Positions 54,096 through 64,000 of a DNA stretch of 64,000 nt are shown one piece after another. Position numbers and translations under genes: made by a program. This DNA is from Sordariomycetes sp. S80-01Y (Eukaryota; Ascomycota; Sordariomycetes): assembly GCA_037042185.1 (NCBI GenBank), contig JAXQJY010000031.1, positions 1,240,001 to 1,304,000 of the forward strand, written 5' to 3'. Below the pieces are notes generated by a model, which worked only from the letters and a program-made list of their open reading frames with translations, had not been told where the DNA came from and did no database searches. How positions within the stretch are numbered: the first letter of the stretch is position 1; each line of letters opens with the position of its first letter.

Positions 54096-56468
54096 ATGTC
54101 GGGAGCAGTGCGCCGAGCGCTGCTCCCTCGAGTCGCAGAGAGCTCACCAGCGTCTGCGCGAATATGTCCGACCACATGGAGTCCGTCGCCGTTTTCGAGT
54201 TTCGCAGTGCCGCCTTGTGCACGACTATTTCACGCAACAAGAATGTCGCAGTCGCCGCTCGCTCCGTTCAGTCCCGCAAGCTTCCGAGCCAGCTCCGCGG
54301 CGAAACCTACATCAATAGCGGCTATTGTGTACTCCCGATCAGGTGTTCTAAGTAACGCATCACGATGCTTCTCTTCTGCGCCAAACTTGCAGCAAGACAA
54401 GGTTCAAACTAAGGTGGAAGAGACGGCCAAGCAGGATGCCGAAGACAAAGAGGTCCAAGAGGGAGAGCAGGAGTTCCAAAAGAGCGAAAAGGCTAGCAAG
54501 GCAGCACAGGTGAACCTATCGGCCAAACTATCCAAGACCCAAGGCAGCGCAGGCATGGGAGAAATTTGGCGGCTCATTCGGGTCGCCAGGCCAGAAATTC
54601 GGTGGTTGGCCATAGCCTTCTGCTTCTTGGTCATCTCATCTAGCGTCACCATGTCCATCCCCTTCTCAGTTGGGCGGATACTCGATATCTCCACAAAGGG
54701 CGACGTCGAGGACATCCGGTTGTTCGGCTTCACCCTCACTCAGTTCTTCATTGGTCTTGGCTCCATCCTCACGATTGGTGCGATGGCCAACTTTGGGCGT
54801 GTCGTGCTGCTTCGCATCGTCGGTGAGCGTGTCGTAGCCCGACTTCGATCCCAGCTGTACAGAAGGACATATGTCCAGGACGCCGAATTCTTCGATGCTA
54901 ACCGGGTCGGCGATCTGATCTCTCGTTTGAGCTCTGACACCGTCATTGTCGGCAAGTCAGTCACTCAGAACTTGAGTGATGGCCTGCGTGCCCTCTTCAG
55001 CGGAGGCGCCGGCTTTGCCATTATGGTCTGGACAAGCCCCAAGTTGACTGGTCTGCTTCTCCTCATGTTTCCGCCAGTCGCAATAGGTGCCTTCTTCTAC
55101 GGAAGAGCAATCAGGAACATCAGCCGGTCCATCCAGAAGAACCTTGGTACGCTCACCAAAATTGCTGAAGAGAGACTGGGCAACATCAAGACCAGCCAAG
55201 CTTTCGTTGGGGAGGTTCAGGAAATTGGGCGATACAATAAGCAGATTCGCAAAATCTTCGCTTTGGGCCGCAGGGAGTCCCTCGTCGCGGCTACATTCTT
55301 CGCAACGACAGGCTGGGCAGGCAACATGACCATACTGGCTATGTTGATTGTTGGTGGAAGTTTTGTCAGATCGGGCGCTATGTCATTGGGTGATTTGACA
55401 TCCTTCATGATGTACACCGCCTTCGCCGGATCGAGTCTTTTCGGCCTCTCAGGCTTCTACTCGGAGCTGATGAAGGGAGTCGGTGCTGCCAGTCGCCTAT
55501 TTGAGCTGCAAGACCGTAGGCCCGGTATTCACCAGACGACTGGTATCCCCGTCAAGTCCGCACAGGGCGTCATCAAGTTCGAGGATGTCACGTTCGCATA
55601 CCCGACACGCCCAGCTGTCAACATCTTCAACGGGCTCACTTTTGAGATTCAGCCAGGCAGCAATGTCTGTGTCGTTGGACCATCGGGTGGTGGCAAGTCG
55701 ACTGTGGCATCCCTCCTACTGCGCTTCTACAACCCGGTCTCCGGTAAGATCAGCATCAACGGCGTTGATGTCTCAACTATGAATGTCAAGTCTCTGAGAA
55801 GGCGCATCGGCATGGTCTCGCAGGAGCCTGTCCTGTTTTCTGGCACCATTGCCGAGAATATCGGCTATGGAAAGCCCGATGCTACGCGCATGGACATCAT
55901 CGCGGCCGCGAGGAAGGCCAACTGCAACTTCATCAGTGATCTGCCGGACGGCCTCGAAACCCAAGTCGGTGCTCGAGGTTCCCAGCTCTCTGGTGGGCAG
56001 AAGCAGCGCATTGCTATCGCCCGAGCCCTATTGAAGGACCCCGATATCCTCATTCTCGACGAGGCCACCTCTGCCCTCGACGCTGAGTCCGAGACACTTG
56101 TCAACGAAGCCCTCGCGAAGCTCCTGCGCGGCCATAACACCACCATCTCCATCGCACATCGTCTGTCAACCATCAAACGCTCCGACCAGATCATCGTGCT
56201 TAACAACGAAGGGAAGGTGGCCGAGATTGGTAGCTACACGCAGCTCGCTGCCGACCCAGACAGCGCATTCAGTAAGTTAATGGAGTGGCAAATGAGCGGC
56301 GGTGATATCCCGGAGAAGAGAAGTACCGAGTCGCGGGCACACATTACTGAGGCCGAAGAGCTAGAGCAGGAGGAGGTGAGGCGTCTGGATGAGGACGAGG
56401 ATCCGGAAGAGGAGGAATCTACACTCAAGGCCGAGGAGCCGCAGCAATCGGAGCCTACCAAGAGGTGA
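54096..56468 (+). CDS. MDL1: Mitochondrial ABC half-transporter (Mdl1 type)
   Basis: A single exon of 790 aa. A long Ser/Ala/Arg-rich N-terminus (1-110) looks like a mitochondrial presequence. A six-helix ABC membrane domain lies at about 150-450. One nucleotide-binding domain then carries Walker A (GPSGGGKST), the Q-loop (MVSQEPVLF), the signature (LSGGQKQR), Walker B (ILILDEATSALD) and the H-loop (AHRLST). ABCB10/Mdl1-type members work as homodimers in the inner membrane, exporting peptides from the matrix. Mdl2 is the alternative. The tail is acidic. Confidence 0.92.
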   Translation: MSGAVRRALLPRVAESSPASARICPTTWSPSPFSSFAVPPCARLFHATRMSQSPLAPFSPASFRASSAAKPTSIAAIVYSRSGVLSNASRCFSSAPNLQQDKVQTKVEETAKQDAEDKEVQEGEQEFQKSEKASKAAQVNLSAKLSKTQGSAGMGEIWRLIRVARPEIRWLAIAFCFLVISSSVTMSIPFSVGRILDISTKGDVEDIRLFGFTLTQFFIGLGSILTIGAMANFGRVVLLRIVGERVVARLRSQLYRRTYVQDAEFFDANRVGDLISRLSSDTVIVGKSVTQNLSDGLRALFSGGAGFAIMVWTSPKLTGLLLLMFPPVAIGAFFYGRAIRNISRSIQKNLGTLTKIAEERLGNIKTSQAFVGEVQEIGRYNKQIRKIFALGRRESLVAATFFATTGWAGNMTILAMLIVGGSFVRSGAMSLGDLTSFMMYTAFAGSSLFGLSGFYSELMKGVGAASRLFELQDRRPGIHQTTGIPVKSAQGVIKFEDVTFAYPTRPAVNIFNGLTFEIQPGSNVCVVGPSGGGKSTVASLLLRFYNPVSGKISINGVDVSTMNVKSLRRRIGMVSQEPVLFSGTIAENIGYGKPDATRMDIIAAARKANCNFISDLPDGLETQVGARGSQLSGGQKQRIAIARALLKDPDILILDEATSALDAESETLVNEALAKLLRGHNTTISIAHRLSTIKRSDQIIVLNNEGKVAEIGSYTQLAADPDSAFSKLMEWQMSGGDIPEKRSTESRAHITEAEELEQEEVRRLDEDEDPEEEESTLKAEEPQQSEPTKR

Positions 56469-57143
56469 TCTGGGTCACCAACGACCTACTTTAGTGGCTC
56501 CCGTCAACGGTAAAGGTAGCTCGACTTATCATTTGGTGGCTGTGCGAAAGCTTGTACATTAGGCCGCACATGATCGTGGACATAAACACACTCTTGCTAT
56601 CAACGTGCGCCGGAGCACTCCACTCGAACGGCGTTAATTATTGTCTGGGACTCAGCAGGTGTTGCTAGCGTCGAAAGGGAATGCGGATGTGTATTAATTA
56701 TCCAGACTATGCATGATTTATCTTATGTTGAATTCGCAGTATATTCCAGTCAGATGCCAGGGACAGTCGTGTCCGTTACACTGCCGTAGTTGCGACAGTT
56801 GGCAAAATCCAGAGACAGAGGAAAAGCGGCTGGGAGAGTGAAAGAACTTCGTGATGAAAGACGCCTTCGTTGTGAGGAAGAAGCCGAAGCTTCAACAATT
56901 CAAAGTACTTGTAAATATGCTTCAGACAAAGGTGGTGAACCCGATCACATGTCATTGGTGGAGTGAGCATTGACGCCATCCAACGCCGCTGCAGGGAAAG
57001 CTCTACCACGCTTTCGTCGAAGTGTGTGGTCTTCAGCTTGAATCTTACAACCACTCACTCATCGGAAACATCACCAGCTTCACTTTCAATCGCAACTGCC
57101 CAGCTATCTGCCGTTCCGCCGGACTAGGTAATAGTCAGGAAGA
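56469..57143. promoter_or_regulatory. Intergenic region, MDL1 to YJU3
   Basis: About 675 bp. The minus ORF 56776-57054 lacks any domain and is rejected as a gene. It holds the YJU3 promoter. Confidence 0.45.
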
Positions 57144-58089
57144 ATGTCGACCGAAGCCGAAGGTGAGTGGACCGTCGACGGCGTGAAGCTCTACACCAAG
57201 ACCTGGACAGTAAGCCTCTCTCACTGATCCGTCACCACCGCAATGCTAACACCCGCAGCCCATCGGTCCGGTAAAGGCTAAGCTTGTCTTCGTGCATGGC
57301 TTCTCGGAACATATCAACCGCTATAATGCCTTCTTCACAACCCTTGCCTCCTCTGGAATTCAGGTCTTCGCCTGGGACCAACGAGGCTGGGGACGTAGCG
57401 CGCCCACCAAATCGGACTGGGGACTCACAGGCACCACGACTGTGGTTGTCGGTGACGTGGCGGCTTTTATCAAGGACAAGATCTCTGGCGACGTGCCTCT
57501 GTTCGTGATGGGGCATTCGATGGGGGGCGGCGAGGTTGCTACCTTGATGGGAGACCCGGAGTACAAGGAGCTCGTGAGCAAGGTCAGAGGTTTCGTTCTG
57601 GAGTGTCCGTTCATCGGATTCAGTCCTGGCGCTGAGCCTAATGCCATCACCGTGGCGGTCGGACGCTTCGCAAGTCGATTCCTGCCCAAGTTCCAAATGG
57701 AGCACATCATCCCGCCAGAGTACCTTAGTCACGATCCCCAATGGGCCGAGTCCGTCCGCAACGACCCTCTTTGCCACAACACCGGCACGCTACAAGGCCT
57801 TGCCTCGATGTTGGACCGTACCGCCGTCCTGAGCTCGGGCTCGGTCAAGCTAGGAAAGCAGGTCCAAAGTCTGTGGCTAGCTCATGGCACAGACGATAAG
57901 ACGTGTAGCTTTGATGCAGCAATGAAGTGGCTTGAAGCACAGCAGAACGTGAAGGACAAGAGTAGCAAGAGATATGAGGGGGCGTATCATCAATTACATG
58001 CCGACGATTGCAAGGAGGAATTTGGGCGGGACCTCGTTGCTTGGATATTGGAAAGATGCGATGTCAGGCCGGCCGAGGCGAAGTTGTAA
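57144..58089 (+). CDS. YJU3: Monoacylglycerol lipase
   Basis: Two exons (57144-57209 and 57259-58089) give 298 aa. The first exon contains a decoy GTGAGT 19 nt after the ATG. The later donor, GTAAGC at 57210, was preferred because it keeps the family segment GEWTVDGVKLYTKTW. The alpha/beta-hydrolase oxyanion region (FVHGFSEH), nucleophile GHSMG (Ser109), acid Asp234 in HGTDDKTC and His269 in YHQLH are present. The enzyme hydrolyses monoacylglycerol to fatty acid and glycerol on lipid droplets or mitochondria. The triad spacing matches human MGLL. Confidence 0.93.
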
Positions 58090-59103
58090 ACGTGGTATCT
58101 ACTGAATCTCCTATACATGTGTTTCTGCAACTTCTTGCACTTTCTTGACTCATCAGCCTCTCATCTCAAATCCGGGTTCTGTCTTGACTGCCCCTATGCC
58201 CAGGCTGCTGGCAGCTACGAGGTGCGACAGTCATGGTCGTCATCCGAGGAGACTTTTCAGGAAGGTTGCCGGTGCCTGGAACTGCTTGGACGTGCGGTCG
58301 GAATGCGTAATCCAGAGCAGCCTACGAGAGGTTAGTCCGGGTGCCACCCTCGGTAATGTGCCGTCCATCAGGGTTCCGGGCACGCCCGAGGACTGGAGTC
58401 GCGCATCGGATCTAGGGAAGCTCTGATTGATATTAAAAAGGGTATCTGCTGTCGCACTTCCTAACTCCCACCTCACTTCTCTTCCCTGCTGCCTTTGTAT
58501 CCTTCGGACACGTAGGGTGGCTGCCGCCCTCGACGGGATGGAGGAGCCACGCTCGCGACGTAATGGCAACAGATAATGGAAATGAGCTTGTCCATGCCGA
58601 ATCTCCGCCGCCTATGACCGACCCGCCCTCGTCACTATCGCTTCAACGAGTGTTGTTCGCAGGCAAATGTTAGTGGTCTGGTCTGCCTGAGCCCGAGATG
58701 CCGTGAGCAGTATTTGTGAAGGAGACAGCGCCTCTGTCATCAGATTGATCTGCAGGGAGGGGAGGCCGCTGCCGCTGCCGCTGCCAGTGCCGTTGCTGCT
58801 GCCCGTCATGATTGTCAGCTTCCGTCCTCAGGCTGCTGCCAGTGCCAGTGCCAGTGCTAGTGGGGTCCTGGAATATCCCCTTCTCATCACCGCTTCCTTC
58901 CTTGCCAAGTCGGTGGCGTATCTGTATACCATCCATTTGCATCGGTGAGAATCTCACTCATCAGAATCGGCGCTCTCCCCTGCGCGCTGCGAAACCCCTG
59001 ACTGCCATCATCAACATCACTTAGTACTCGACCTGCCCTTCGCTTCCCCCTCTCCGTGCCCTCTGCCACGCACTGGGGACGAGGTCCGCACACATCCTTC
59101 ATC
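58090..59103. other. Intergenic region with short tandem repeats, YJU3 to CDF gene
   Basis: About 1 kb without a supported gene. It includes a GCCGCT/GCCAGT-rich tract (58765-58857). Ser/Ala and Leu/Pro repeats in the ORFs over it come from the repeat, not from a domain. Confidence 0.5.
58765..58857. repeat. GCCGCT / GCCAGT imperfect tandem tract
   Basis: Two clusters of hexamer-type repeats (GCCGCT about three copies, then GCCAGT about three copies) are separated by unique sequence. Confidence 0.7.
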
Positions 59104-60501
59104 ATGACCCCCAACGCCAGCAACACCATCACGCACCATCCTTCCGTCTTCCACCTTCAGCACATGGATGAGGCTCGTCATTCCTCGTCGCGCTCACCAT
59201 CCCGCCATGCATCCCGCAGCCACAGTACCGCGGTGGAACCCGTGACGGAGGAACAGCAACACGACGCCATCGCCCGCCACGGTTCCCATACTATTGGGGC
59301 CACGGATGTTGAGTCTCAAGTCACAGCTGGCCGCACAAGCCGTCACTTCCCCAACATCTCCCTGGAAAACGACCCCTACGGCCTATCCTTCGCGTACAAG
59401 ACAGATGCCGATTTGGCGCACATCAAAGCCAACACGTCGCGTAAGAGGGACTCTGGCTCGGGATGCACGCCGGGGCTTAATATCAGGCCCAGAGCCAAGG
59501 AGCGGAAGCTGCAGGGCTTCTACGAAAACCAAAATGCCGTCATCGAGAGGATGCTCAAGTCGGTGGAGGAACATCGTGCTGAGGCTCGTCAGGAAGCAGG
59601 TGATGATCAGCTCAAGTTCCGCATCGCCGTCTACGGCTCCCTTGCTGCCAACGTCGTTCTCGCGGGTTTGCAGCTCTACGCCGCCGTCACTTCTGGCTCG
59701 CTCTCTCTGTTCACCACCATGGCCGATGCCATTTTTGACCCTCTCAGCAATTTGACCCTCATCTTCTCCAACCGAGCCATCGCCCGCGTCGACCCTCGTA
59801 AGTTCCCGGCTGGGAAGGCTCGTCTCGAGACGGTGGGAAACATTGTCTTCTGTTTCCTCATGACCAGTGTGTCCTTCATCATCATTGCCTTTGCAGCGCA
59901 GGAGCTGGCGACGCGCGACCCGAGCGACGTGAAAAGGTTCCACTATCCGGCCGTCATCGCGGTCTGTGTTGCCTTTGCGACCAAGCTGTCCCTGTTTCTG
60001 TACTGTTGGGCCATCAAGGACAAGTACAGCCAGGTCAATATTCTCTGGCAGGATCACCGCAACGACCTCTTCGTCAATGGCTTCGGTATCCTCACTTCCG
60101 TGGGAGGAGCACGGCTGGAGGGTTGGATCGACCCCATGGGTGCTATTATCTTGTCTGTGGTTATTTCCGCCGTCTGGCTACGCACTGCCTTCGGAGAGTT
60201 CATGTTGCTGGTCGGTGTGGCCTCGAGCGTGGACACGCAGCAGCTCATCACGTACGTCTGTCTTACGCACTCGGATACAATCACGGGCATAGACACAGTC
60301 CGTGTTTACCATTCTGGGCCGCGGCTCATTGCCGAGGTGGACATTGTCATGGATCCCTCGGGCACGCTGATGGCTACGCACGATGTGGCCGAGGCGCTGC
60401 AGTTCAAGCTGGAGAGCCTGCCGGATATTGAGAGGGCGTACGTCCATATCGACTATGAGACAACGCACAAACCGGAGCACGCTATCAAGAAGGACATTTA
60501 G
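59104..60501 (+). CDS. Cation diffusion facilitator, Mn-type
   Basis: A single exon of 465 aa from the first true ATG. An alternative start lies at 59164 (MDEARH). The N-terminal 170 residues are hydrophilic with many His, Arg and Ser. Six membrane helices follow at about 175-375. The metal-site motif is Asp208-x3-Asp212 (ADAIFD) in helix 2 and the matching Asp317-His-Arg-Asn-Asp321 in helix 5. The cytosolic zinc-transporter dimerisation domain covers about 380-455. DxxxD is the signature of Mn-transporting CDFs, as opposed to the HxxxD of Zn types, so Mn2+ export or compartment loading is likely. Location is unknown. Confidence 0.9.
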   Translation: MTPNASNTITHHPSVFHLQHMDEARHSSSRSPSRHASRSHSTAVEPVTEEQQHDAIARHGSHTIGATDVESQVTAGRTSRHFPNISLENDPYGLSFAYKTDADLAHIKANTSRKRDSGSGCTPGLNIRPRAKERKLQGFYENQNAVIERMLKSVEEHRAEARQEAGDDQLKFRIAVYGSLAANVVLAGLQLYAAVTSGSLSLFTTMADAIFDPLSNLTLIFSNRAIARVDPRKFPAGKARLETVGNIVFCFLMTSVSFIIIAFAAQELATRDPSDVKRFHYPAVIAVCVAFATKLSLFLYCWAIKDKYSQVNILWQDHRNDLFVNGFGILTSVGGARLEGWIDPMGAIILSVVISAVWLRTAFGEFMLLVGVASSVDTQQLITYVCLTHSDTITGIDTVRVYHSGPRLIAEVDIVMDPSGTLMATHDVAEALQFKLESLPDIERAYVHIDYETTHKPEHAIKKDI

Positions 60502-61394
60502 GACGGTTCGGCGGGAGACGGCACCAGGGAGGACTGGCGTTGACGCATGCTCGTACATGCTGTATTAACGGGATCACCGCTTTCAGCGCAACGATAACTA
60601 CATAGTATTAGGCAATGCACCACCTGACACTGCCTGCAAATGCGAGACGTCGTGTGACTGGGCATGCGCCCTCCCATTTGATCTGCAAAGCCAATGGCAA
60701 GCTCTAGAGTCGGAGGCTGAGGTTTGTGATGATGGCATAGCTGCACTCCACCAGCACCTCCTTTGCGGGGATGCGGGGTGCTGCGGAGGAGGTTCCGGAA
60801 ATACTGCTCGGCGCCAATGGAAGCTTTCGATGTGGATGAGGTTGGCTTGACGATTGTCGCCGTGGCCCGATGGCAGTTGGGGAGCTGTCGGAAGACGTCA
60901 TTGCTGCTGTTGGAGCGTGGAGCTGCCAGTGCCAGCACCTAGCAGTGGTGCCGACCGACCATCTCTCGGGCGAGGACAAAATCAACAGAGCATCGCGACG
61001 GGCAGAGAGTGCGAACGCATGCAAGTCGTATTCTTGTCGATGCAGCTGACGGGTGCCTGAAGCTCTAAGCGCCGCCTCGAAGTCAAGCGCGGCATAATTA
61101 ATTGTGTGCACCGTACAGCCTGTACAACTTGAATATTGACTTGATGCCACTTACTTCAAGGTTCAAGTTGCAGGGGCCCTCGCCCAGGTCGAACCCAGGT
61201 TGAGCTCCCCCCCGCCGCCGATTCTCAACCTCCTCCAGTTCGCATCATCTGCGTCCTCCTCTCCCACCTTGCATCCCGACCGTCCAACCCGCATGGCTCG
61301 TTGATTAAGATTGTTTGCATTCCGTTCTTTGCTTTCCCCATGAACATTCTTCCCTCATTATAGAGCTCCCAAAGCAAGATCCCCAAAGGCCACA
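60502..61394. other. Intergenic region before glycogenin
   Basis: About 890 bp without a supported gene. ORFs on the minus strand (for example 60704-61150) have no domain. It should hold the glycogenin promoter. Confidence 0.45.
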
Positions 61395-63935
61395 ATGGCT
61401 GGTGGGGACCATATCTACGCGACGGTCCGTCAACCTTCCCAACCTGGCCATGTCCGTCGGAAACGAGCAAGAAACTGACAAACAGCTTTCTACAGCTGCT
61501 CCTGAGTGACTCCTACCTCCCTGGTACGTGTGAATACCCTCGGGGCCATGCAATCGATCGCTGACCGGCGCAGGCGCGCTTGTTCTCGCGCATTCTCTTC
61601 GCGATGCCCGCACCTCGAAGAAGCTCGCCGTCCTCGTCACGCTCGACTCCGTCTCCGCCGATGCAATAGCTCAGCTCAACGCCGTATACGACTACGTTCT
61701 TCCCGTACCTCGCATCCGCAATGAACGCCCTTCCAATTTGTACCTTATGAATCGAGCAGATCTTCACTCTGCGTTCACCAAGCTCAATCTCTGGAAGCTC
61801 GTACAGTTTGAACGAATCGTCTACATCGACGCCGATGTGCTTGCCTATCGTGCTCCAGATGAGTTATTTGACCTCCACAGTGCCTTTGCGGCAGCACCAG
61901 ATATCGGATGGCCTGATATCTTCAACACTGGCGTCCTCGCACTCAAACCCAACATGGGCGATTATTACGCCCTCATGGCCATGGCGGAACGGGGCATATC
62001 CTTTGACGGCGCGGACCAAGGACTCTTAAACATGCACTTCAAAGATGACTGGCATAGACTCAGCTTTACGTACAACGTTACCCCGAGTGCGCACTATCAG
62101 TATATTCCCGCGTACCGACACTTCCAGAGCTCTATCAGCATGGTGCATTTCATTGGTAGGAACAAGCCCTGGTTCGCGGGTCGGGAGGCGGAGGTCGGAG
62201 GGGGCCCGTACGATGAGATGGTTGGACGATGGTGGGCTGTTTACGATAGGCACTACCGGTTCAAGGTAAGCCGGACGAGGAAGCGAACGGGACAATCTCG
62301 CTGATGAAAGGCAGGAGAACACGCCTGCGCATATTTCAGGCTCAAGTCCTTCCTTGGTGCAATACCTCACAAAGGGCGAATTCCAGCCGCAGCTGTCAGG
62401 GCAACAACATGCTCCCGTGGGCCAAGCGCAACAGCAGCCTTCAAGCCAGAGCGAAGATGATCAGGGGCGCAGCACAGTTGGCGTCGATCTGGCGCAACAG
62501 GTTCCTCCTCATGAGCAACCTCAAGGCGCTTCACAGTCACGAGCTGAGCCTGCTCAGCAAACACAACAAGCTCACCTACCTCCTCAATCAGCTCTTGAAA
62601 GCCCTAAAGCCGAACCTCCTCCGATAGCCATGTCAAGTTGGGACGCGCAACGGTCAGTGGCCCTGCGAGCACATCGTCACACATACTCATTTGAAAACAG
62701 GCACGCCCCTCCAACGGACTCGAAACCAGAAGCAATCAATTTCCCTTCGACTCAATACACCATGTCTTCTGACCCAGCCCCGTTTGTTCCGCCAGCGCGG
62801 TATCCCAGCCCTCCCAAGAACATGTACTACGAAGTACCCAAGGAGAAGCCAGCATCTCCTGCGCAGCCGCCGAAACCTGTGTTTCCTTGGGAGGGCAATC
62901 AGCCACGCGCGTCGCGAACATTTGCCGGCGAACGATCTGACCCAACACCCGTCGCCACTGGGTCTTCTGCCGAGCAGGGTGAGACATGCTCCCTGACCCC
63001 TTTTCGGAGCTTCTACTAAGTCCTCAGGTTCTTCAAACAACTCTGCACCTGCAACCCCTTCAACGCCACTCATTCGAATATCCCAGCCCGCTGCCGAGTC
63101 GTGGGGGAATTTCCAGCTGTCGAACGCCTGGGATGAAATTCCGCAGATAAATCGCTACGTTGAGGGCCTGCAAAAGCACCGGCGTGTGAAGTCCACACCA
63201 ACAGCAGGCAGCATCTCTTCGCCACTGAACATATCATCCCCCCAACCAGCCTCGCCCCGAAAGTCGCGAGGTTTCAAGCTCACCGACTTCCCCAGCGAGA
63301 CCGAACGCCCCTCTCTCCCCGTCACACCCGCCCCTATCGCCCGTCCATCATTTTGGGGCACCGACGAAGGCCCTTCTACTACCAATAAGAAGTTATCTTC
63401 CACAACAGCAACAGACATACAAGACTCCTCGTCTCAGAGTAGACAAGGTCTCCCTGCGGCGGAGGGTGTACCCGCGCAGGCGGAATGGGTATGTGTCCAC
63501 GGCAGGACCTGGCGCCCCACTGACTGCTTATGCGATTTGATCCCTTCTATCTCCCAGCCAAATCCTTACACGTCCCATACTTCCTATTCACAAAGTGCCC
63601 CGTGGATGAAGTCAACTGATGGGGTCAATCAGGATCCCGAAGCGCAGCTCCAGAAGCTAGCACGGCAGCAGTACGAGCACGTGCTCCGGAAGCTAAGTGC
63701 CGATGAGGGTCAAGGCGAGAAGATGATCCCGAAGAGAAGCTTGCCGTTTGGGAGTGAGGATGCCATGAGTCCGACGTATGTCAAGAACCTTGCGGAGATG
63801 GAGGCGGCTAGACGGGGGGTAGGAGTCGGACACACCCCGACGAGAGACGCTACTCAGGGCGTGGCTGCGACGGAAGCTGGGGAACAAGGAGCTGGTGGCA
63901 ATGGACTCCTAGAGTCTGCTCTGCCAAGGGAGTAA
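61395..63935 (+). CDS. GLG1: Glycogenin
   Basis: Seven exons (61395-61424, 61496-61523, 61574-62265, 62315-62652, 62701-62978, 63028-63488, 63633-63935) give 709 aa. The GT8 glucosyltransferase domain starts MAGGDHIYATLLLSDSYLPG and includes the DxD motif Asp105-Ala-Asp107 (YIDADV), DIFNTGVLALKPNMGDYY and AHYQYIPAYRHFQ. A long Gln/Pro/Ser-rich linker follows. It carries the fungal motifs DSKPEAINFPSTQY, PKNMYYEVPKEKP and NAWDEIPQINRY. The C-terminus PAQAEWDPEAQLQKLARQQ requires removing the 144-nt intron 6. Introns 4 and 6 are stop-free multiples of three. Glycogenin primes glycogen by glucosylating itself on Tyr. The long C-terminus contacts glycogen synthase. Confidence 0.9.
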
Positions 63936-64000
63936 TGAGGGCAGGGGCTGGATGATGAAAGAGATGGGACTTTACGAGTACACGAAGGGCAAGCGGGGGA

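Noticed and set aside
56776-57054. 92-aa minus ORF between MDL1 and YJU3
   Set aside because: No domain and no conserved pattern; the AT content fits intergenic DNA.
58612-58957. Leu/Pro and Ala/Ser repeat ORFs before the CDF gene
   Set aside because: They are produced by the GCCGCT/GCCAGT microsatellite, with no domain.
1-64000. Mobile elements, viral copies, CRISPR, secondary-metabolite cluster
   Set aside because: No terminal repeats, transposase, reverse transcriptase, repeat-spacer array, or polyketide/peptide synthase motifs were seen; genes are ordinary housekeeping loci.

Overview
The window is nuclear DNA of a filamentous ascomycete (Pezizomycotina). I infer this from gene density (27 protein genes in 64 kb), introns mostly 48-63 nt long with GT..AG ends and CTAAC/CTGAC branch sites, and proteins of filamentous-fungal type. 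A dothideomycete is my best guess, but that is inference from the look of the proteins. I saw no transposon, LTR element, CRISPR array, rRNA or convincing tRNA. No foreign or mobile block stands out, and most genes are single-copy housekeeping loci.

Left part (0-25 kb): a Tra2-like RRM splicing factor; the NatB catalytic subunit NAA20; an unrecognised acidic/helical protein; the APC/C activator CDH1; glycerophosphocholine acyltransferase GPC1; the cohesin ATPase SMC1; TFIIE alpha (TFA1); an X-family DNA polymerase (POL4/pol lambda type); a microsomal GST-like MAPEG protein; and the M14 pseudopeptidase ECM14.

Middle (25-46.5 kb): a SEC7-PH Arf exchange factor (SYT1 type); signal-recognition-particle SRP72; two conserved-looking fungal proteins of unknown function; NCBP3-like cap-binding protein; an OXNAD1-like NAD(P)/FAD oxidoreductase; AP-1 gamma adaptin; calmodulin; and the syntaxin TLG2.

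Right part (46.5-64 kb): a mitochondrial PPR-like protein head-to-head with COX7a; clathrin light chain head-to-head with the CID protein RTT103; a mitochondrial ABC half-transporter (MDL1 type); monoglyceride lipase YJU3; a DxxxD-type cation diffusion facilitator; and glycogenin.

Themes: four trans-Golgi/endosome genes (Arf-GEF, AP-1 gamma, Tlg2, clathrin light chain) lie within about 25 kb. Two mitochondrial genes share a 301-bp divergent promoter. Gene models were rebuilt by hand from splice signals, reading phase and family alignment from memory. Several genes have extremely small coding exons (3, 5, 10, 16 and 18 nt), and four introns are multiples of three without stops, so retention would keep the frame. 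I did not find a convincing new multi-gene system. The best unknowns are the Cys/His coiled-coil protein at 35242-36777 and the small basic protein at 33076-33840.
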